Part shown: piece after piece, positions 62,192-64,000 of the stretch
How positions within the stretch are numbered: the first letter of the stretch is position 1
Layout of the letters: every line of letters begins with the position of its first letter
Origin: Stratiolaelaps scimitus
Taxonomy: Eukaryota; Arthropoda; Arachnida; Mesostigmata; Laelapidae
Assembly (NCBI GenBank): GCA_019614645.1
Contig: JABWDB010000001.1
Location: 18,579,501 to 18,643,500 of the forward strand
Length of the DNA stretch: 64,000 nucleotides
Direction: 5' to 3'
The notes under the pieces: generated by a model
Database searches by the model: none
The model's input: the letters and a program-made list of their open reading frames with translations, nothing else
What the model was told of the DNA's origin: nothing
Made by a program: the position numbers and the translations under genes

Positions 62192-62598
62192 GGTGAGTGA
62201 ACAGAACCGATTCGGGGCCGGCACACGGTCGAAGTAAGCAGGCAAGGAAGGTTCGGAGGCTGTCGAGAAACCGGAAAACAGGTAAACCCTGTAAACGCAG
62301 GTAGCGCCAGACACCACCAGACGCTGTGGGCCAGGATCAGCCAACCCTTGACACGACCACCATCACAATCACCAGCACCATCATGAGCACCTCCGAACGA
62401 ATAACGGCTGTTGCTGCTGCTGCTCGGCGTGTAGCTTTCTCTCCATCTCTCTCTCTCTCTCTCTCTTTGTGTGGCTGTGAGTTTGGTAGAGTTCTCTGCC
62501 ACGACTATGCAGGTCTGACTCTGTGCGGCCCAGAAGCGAAGCCCGACTCCGACTTCAAACAGAAACACAGCCACAAACGGACAGAACGGTCAAGAACG

Positions 62599-62670
62599 GT
62601 GAGTTACTTAGTTTCATGTTCATCACATTGTAATCTCGTTGTTGTTGTTGTTGTTGTTGTTGTGTTTCAG
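62599..62670 (+). other. Possible short intron (72 bp)
   Basis: GTGAGTTA at 62599 fits a donor. A GTT-rich, T-rich tract ending TGTTTCAG at 62670 fits an acceptor. The size suits a small arthropod intron. Flanking sequence is repeat-rich and open in several frames, so it could lie in an untranslated leader. No transcript evidence is available. Confidence 0.3.
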
Positions 62671-63100
62671 TATCACAAGCGGTGCAATCGTAGACTATCA
62701 CGGATGCGTATAGTCGGACTCGACAGCCTCGAACGACGAACCGCTGGGCTAACGGTTACAACCTCGAGCGAGCTCGGGCAATCAGCTCGATCATCCAGCC
62801 GAAGTGAGACGCGACAACAGCAAGACAACGACCATTGCCACCCATCGCTGTAACCAGTGTCACCATGACGAGAGCATGTGATCGAAAAGCTCATGCATTG
62901 GCGGGCCAGCCGCCTGGTACAAATCACTAGTGTGATTGTGTCAAGGCTAAGCGGTGAATGACGCTCCCTCTGAATCTGATGAGTTTTTTGCTCTACCGGC
63001 TCCCGTGCTGCTGCTGCTGCGGCAATCGCCTCCGCTGCTACTGCTGCTGCTGCTGCTGCAATGTTAACGTCCTTGAACATGCTGCCTCTCACGGAGACGT

Positions 63101-64000
63101 ATCAAATGGTCGCTGGAGCCCGAGTGCGTACCTTCACCTGAAGAAGTTTCCAAAAACAGGAAAACCGCTTCTGCCATCTCTGCGGTCTGAAACCAGACAT
63201 CAAGAAAGTCCGTGATAGTGGCTTACTCTTGAAACGTGTGTGCTGTGCGTCGAAAGTTTCCGTCACTGTGAACGTCTGAAGAAGCGATCGATGTATTATG
63301 GATAGGTAGAGTCTGCCGTAGAACAGGAAACAGCGGAAAGTTGTTGTATTACTATTAGCTGGTGTAGTAGATTCGATTCGATCCGCCCGACGGAGAAGCA
63401 AATTTACACAAGTTCATATCGAGTTGATCAAGTGTGGACATTGGTCAACAGCATGCGTCACCTTGTGTGAGGTACCCGCAGAATCAGTTCTAGATGAAAC
63501 TTCAACGATTGACCGTGTTGGGGCGGCTAACCACAGTCATGCGGGCAGAAACGACAATACGAAAGGATTACGCCACCTAAAAACGTCGATGCATTTTAGC
63601 GCTGCTGACTGCCGACAGTTGGCGGGAAATTGTCCCACATGGGAACTAGTTGATTGAATACCGCGGCCAACGCGACGATGCCCGATGATTACGCACAATT
63701 TTATCTTCATCAACATGCTCAGCCGATCAGCTAATCACTGCAAGCGGATACCATGATATGGCTAAGGAACCTCTTGTAAGCTTGACAGCTTTGTGTTTAT
63801 CAAATAATCGTACAGTGGTGATATGATCATAAACCAAAGCGCCAACTGGATCTCATTGACAACTTCACCTATTGAGCACCGCCGGCAACACCATCAGCAA
63901 CAGACTACGGCAGGCGCCTGGCTGCTGCTTCGAAGCGGCCAGAAGATATCATCATCTTCATTACTTCCATTATTATTATTATTATTATTACTATCGACAT
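63101..64000. other. Stretch without a recognisable gene
   Basis: It ends in an (ATT)n run at about 63970-63991. No gene is supported. Confidence 0.45.

Larger units (their letters stand above)
59400..63100. other. Second GC-rich, trinucleotide-repeat-rich island
   Basis: The island has CAG/CTG and CCG repeats (around 59540, 59570-59720, 60619, 61300 and 63005-63058), a GTT run (about 62641-62662) and a CT run (about 62446-62466). It also has CA/GACA-type repeats (about 59845-59885) and CCAG repeats near 59975-60015. Repeat-driven open frames exist in all directions. With the splice-like sites at 60402, 62192 and 62599, it looks like the 5' end of a plus-strand gene with a long, mostly untranslated leader. 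That is inference; no conserved domain is visible. Confidence 0.4.

Noticed and set aside
61984..62574. 196-codon minus-strand ORF
   Set aside because: It includes a translated GA repeat (RERERE...) and overlaps the better signal-peptide-like ORF on the other strand; no known motif.
1..64000. CRISPR arrays, bacterial operons, rRNA genes
   Set aside because: None found; the mobile elements and repeats show the DNA is from a eukaryote.

Overview
This window is eukaryotic, non-bacterial DNA, most likely from an arthropod. The evidence is indirect. It carries a mariner DNA transposon, a Ty3/gypsy LTR retrotransposon with a 17.6/297/Mag-type serine-tRNA-like primer site, a tRNA-derived SINE family and a non-LTR retrotransposon. 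It also has many (TA)n, (CT)n and CAG/CTG-type repeats, and no compact gene arrangement. A chelicerate such as a mite is possible but is only a guess. I recognise no conserved host protein-coding gene. The window reads as intergenic or large-intron DNA that is being colonised by mobile elements.

Layout. 1-3090 is gene-free and rich in simple repeats. 3092-8005 is a nested stack: two tandem SINE pieces, with a complete gypsy element (3360-8000) inserted in the 3' end of the second. The gypsy element has identical 162-bp LTRs, a 5-bp target duplication and one uninterrupted Gag-Pol frame. 8006-41088 is mostly unannotated DNA with microsatellites, three more SINE copies (19751, 21399, 22916) and a 94-nt hairpin (34807-34900). 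A short minus-strand remnant of a non-LTR element lies at 41090-41312. 42.0-44.7 kb and 59.4-63.1 kb are GC-rich and full of CAG/CTG, GTT and CT repeats; they look like promoter/5'-UTR-type sequence, but no gene can be proved. 46091 and 53484 carry minus-strand SINEs, 53143-53205 a tiny poly(A) retroposition, and 53771-54646 an internally deleted mariner. 56298-56341 is a near-perfect 20-bp-stem hairpin. 56464-58714 is a 5'-truncated non-LTR retrotransposon with an open reverse transcriptase/endonuclease frame and a 10-bp target duplication.

How the parts relate. The SINEs have no enzyme and need a LINE to move. Their target duplications (10-15 bp) and frequent 5' truncation fit target-primed reverse transcription. 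The non-LTR family in the window does not share the SINE 3' end, so it is not an obvious partner. The poly(A) microinsertion suggests a further, poly(A)-using LINE in the same genome. Several small ORFs with splice-like borders or signal-peptide-like starts are listed at low confidence; most other ORFs are probably chance.
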